The notes beneath the pieces were generated by a model. The model did not search any database. It was not told the DNA's origin and worked only from the letters and a program-made list of their open reading frames with translations. 64,000 nucleotides of DNA from Bathymodiolus brooksi (taxonomy: Eukaryota; Mollusca; Bivalvia; Mytilida; Modiolidae): contig OY804588.1 in NCBI GenBank assembly GCA_963680875.1, positions 64,866,397 to 64,930,396 on the forward strand, given 5' to 3'. The translations under genes were made by a program, and so were the position numbers. Positions 62,001 to 64,000 of the stretch are shown piece after piece (position 1 is the first letter of the stretch; each line of letters opens with the position of its first letter).

Positions 62001-64000
62001 TTTTCTTGTTGGTCATTGTATTGCCTGTCATGTGATTTACAGTTCTGATTACCCCATTGATATCTTCAAACCTTTCTTGTAGGTCATTGTATTGCCTGTC
62101 ATGTGATTTACAGTTCTGATTACCCCTTTGTTATCTTCAAACTTTCCTTGTTGGTCATTGCATTGCTTGTCATGTGATTTACCGTTTTGATTACCCCTTT
62201 GATATTTTCAAACTTTTCTTGTTGGTCATTGTATTGCCTGTCATGTGAGTTACCGTTCTGATTAACCCTTTGATATCTTCTAGCTTTTCTTGTTGGTCAT
62301 TGTATTGCCTGTCATGTGATTTACAGTTCTGATTACCCCTTTGATATCTTCAAATCTTTCTTGTAGGTCATTGTATTGCCTGTCATGTGATTTACAGTTC
62401 TGATTACCCCTTTGATATCTTCAAACTTTCCTTGTTGGTCATTGCATTGCTTGTCATGTGATTTACCGTTCTGATTACCCCTTTGATATCTTCAAACTTT
62501 TCTTGTTGGTCATTGTATTGCCTGTCATGTGATTTACCGTTCTGATTACCACTTTGATATCTTCAAACTTTTCTTGTTGGTCATTGTATTGCCTGTCATG
62601 TGATTTACCGTTCTGATTACCCCTTTGATATCTTCAAACTTTTCTTGTTGGTCATTGTATTGCCTGTCATGTGATTTACCGTTCTGATTACCCCTTTGAT
62701 ATCTTCAAACTTTTCTTGTTGGTCATTGTATTTCCTCTCATGTGATTTACCGTTCTGATTACCCCTTTAATATCTTCAAACTTTTCTTGTTGGTCCTTGT
62801 ATTGCCTGTCATGTGAGTTACCGTTCTGATTACCCCTTTGATATCTTCAAACTTTTCTTGTTGGTCATTGTATTGCCTGTCATGTGATTTACAGTTCTGA
62901 TTACCCCATTGATATCTTCAAACCTTTCTTGTAGGTCATTGTATTGCCTGTCATGTGATTTACAGTTCTGATTACCCCTTTGTTATCTTCAAACTTTGCT
63001 TGTTGGTCATTGCATTGCTTGTCATGTGATTTACCGTTCTGATTACCCCTTTGATATTTTCAAACTTTTCTTTTTGGTCATTGTATTGCCTGTCATGTGA
63101 GTTACCGTTCTGATTAACCCTTTGATATCTTCTAGCTTTTCTTGTTGGTCATTGTATTGCCTGTCATGTGATTTACAGTTCTGATTACCCCTTTGATATC
63201 TTCAAATCTTTCTTGTAGGTCATTGTATTGCCTGTCATGTGATTTACAGTTCTGATTACCCCTTTGATATCTTCAAACTTTCCTTGTTGGTCATTGCATT
63301 GCTTGTCATGTGATTTACCGTTCTGATTACCCCTTTGATATCTTCAAACTTTTCTTGTTGGTCATTGTATTGCCTGTCATGTGATTTACCGTTCTGATTA
63401 CCCCTTTGATATCTTCAAACTTTTCTTGTTGGTCATTGTATTGCCTGTCATGTGATTTACCGTTCTGATTACCCCTTTGATATCTTCAAACTTTTCTTGT
63501 TGGTCATTGTATTTCCTCTCATGTGATTTACCGTTCTGATTACCCCTTTAATATCTTCAAACTTTTCTTGTTGGTCCTTGCATTGCCTGTCATTTGAGTT
63601 ACCGTTCTGATTACCCCTTTGATATCTTCAAACTTTTCTTGTTGGTCATTGTATTTCCTGTCATGTGATATACCGTTCTGATTACCCCTTTGATATCTTC
63701 AAACTTTTCTTGTTGGTCATTGCATTTCCTGTCATGTGATTTACCGTTCTGATTACCCCATTGATACCTTCAAGCTTTTCTTGTTGGTCATTGTATAGCC
63801 TGTCATGTGATTTACCGTTCTGATTACCCCTTTGATATCTTCAAACTTTTCTTGTTGGTCATTGTATTGCCTGTCATGTGAGTTACCGTTCTGATTAACG
63901 CTTTGATATCTTCAACTTTTCTTGTTGGTCATTGTATTGCCTGTCATGTGATTTACCGTTCTGATTACCCCTTTGATATCTTCAAACCTTTCTTGTAGGT
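59010..64000 (+). repeat. Domain G large HOR unit G2, running off the window
   Basis: G2 repeats the start of G1 and adds an internal period of 2555 bp (36 monomers minus 1). A 70-bp AAACTTTCTTG monomer is at 59376 and 61931, TTCTAG at 59723 and 62278, and GGTCCTTG at 60239 and 62794. A shorter copy follows (TTCTAG 63130, 852 bp after 62278). A private 1-bp insertion, TTCTGGATTACC, lies near 60627. The window ends inside a CCTTTCTTGTAGG monomer. Confidence 0.82.

Larger units (their letters stand above)
1..64000 (+). repeat. 71-bp satellite array spanning the whole window
   Basis: The block starting ATATCTTCAA recurs at 1, 72 and 143 and at 71-bp steps throughout, with no break and no inverted monomer seen. 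Each canonical monomer has, in order, a GATATC palindrome (an EcoRV site), a T-rich stretch (ACTTTTCTTG), TTGGTCATTG, TATTGCCTGT or TATTTCCTGT, CATGTGATTT, ACCGTTCTGA and TTACCCCTTT. Common alternatives are TTGCC/TTTCC, GATTT/GATAT/GAGTT, ACCG/ACAG and TACCCC/TACCAC/TACGCC. Because 71 is not a multiple of 3, the reading frame rotates each monomer and stops recur on both strands, so the array is non-coding. It continues past both window edges. That it is satellite DNA is certain; a centromeric, pericentromeric or subtelomeric location is inferred from length and uniformity alone. Confidence 0.99.

Noticed and set aside
1..64000. A long repeat protein encoded by the array
   Set aside because: 71 is not divisible by 3, so three monomers rotate through all frames and both strands meet stops within about 50 codons unless an indel intervenes.
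1..64000. CRISPR array
   Set aside because: Repeats are contiguous 71-bp units with no unique spacers, and variation is in scattered shared substitutions. No cas-like gene is present.
1..64000. CENP-B box or telomeric repeat
   Set aside because: I found no sequence fitting the CENP-B box core (TTCG and CGGG elements at the right spacing) and no TTAGGG-type tandem. The TTACCCC motif resembles a telomere-like hexamer only by chance and occurs once per 71 bp.
1..64000. Nucleosome phasing by a 142-bp dimer
   Set aside because: Two monomers are close to nucleosome core length, but no dimeric alternation of monomer types runs through the window. The idea rests only on arithmetic.

Overview
The window is one uninterrupted block of satellite DNA. 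A 71-bp monomer is repeated head to tail in a single orientation from base 1 to base 64000, about 900 copies, and the array runs off both ends. The consensus monomer, counted by hand, has T 33, A 12, C 15 and G 11 (about 37% G+C, 68% pyrimidine on the + strand). I see no gene, RNA gene, transposon, CRISPR array or unique spacer. A satellite of this length without interruption indicates a eukaryotic nuclear chromosome, most likely a centromeric, pericentromeric or subtelomeric array. I do not recognise the monomer and cannot name the species.

The structure lies in the higher-order repeats (HORs). Monomers carry diagnostic substitutions and indels, and ordered sets of these variants recur at exact spacings. 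Region by region: (A) 1-13.7 kb, a giant HOR of 58, 64 and 65 monomers (4119, 4551 and 4622 bp). (A/B) 13.7-15.2 kb, a partial fourth copy and a transition. (B) 15.2-21.1 kb, a 780-bp unit nested in a 1702-bp unit present three times. (C) 21.1-25.8 kb, two copies of a roughly 2.5-kb unit. (D) 25.8-28.7 kb, short 710 and 782-bp units. (E) 28.7-39.2 kb, a 3836-bp unit whose first copy is 5115 bp because it keeps an internal 994-bp duplication and a 285-bp segment missing from the second copy. (F) 39.7-46.3 kb, two copies of a 3335-bp unit. (G) 46.6-64 kb, a mosaic with exact local periods of 355, 1207, 1065, 2555 and 4897 bp.

Neighbouring units differ mainly by gain or loss of whole numbers of monomers. 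This fits unequal crossing-over or replication slippage in register, followed by local homogenisation. A few off-register events (a 7-bp duplication and 1-bp gains or losses) are inherited by later copies and act as lineage markers. Every longer open reading frame I examined coincides with such indels and is not a gene.

All spacings were measured by hand from landmark variants. Unit boundaries are phase choices and are accurate to about one monomer; the periods themselves are exact where stated.
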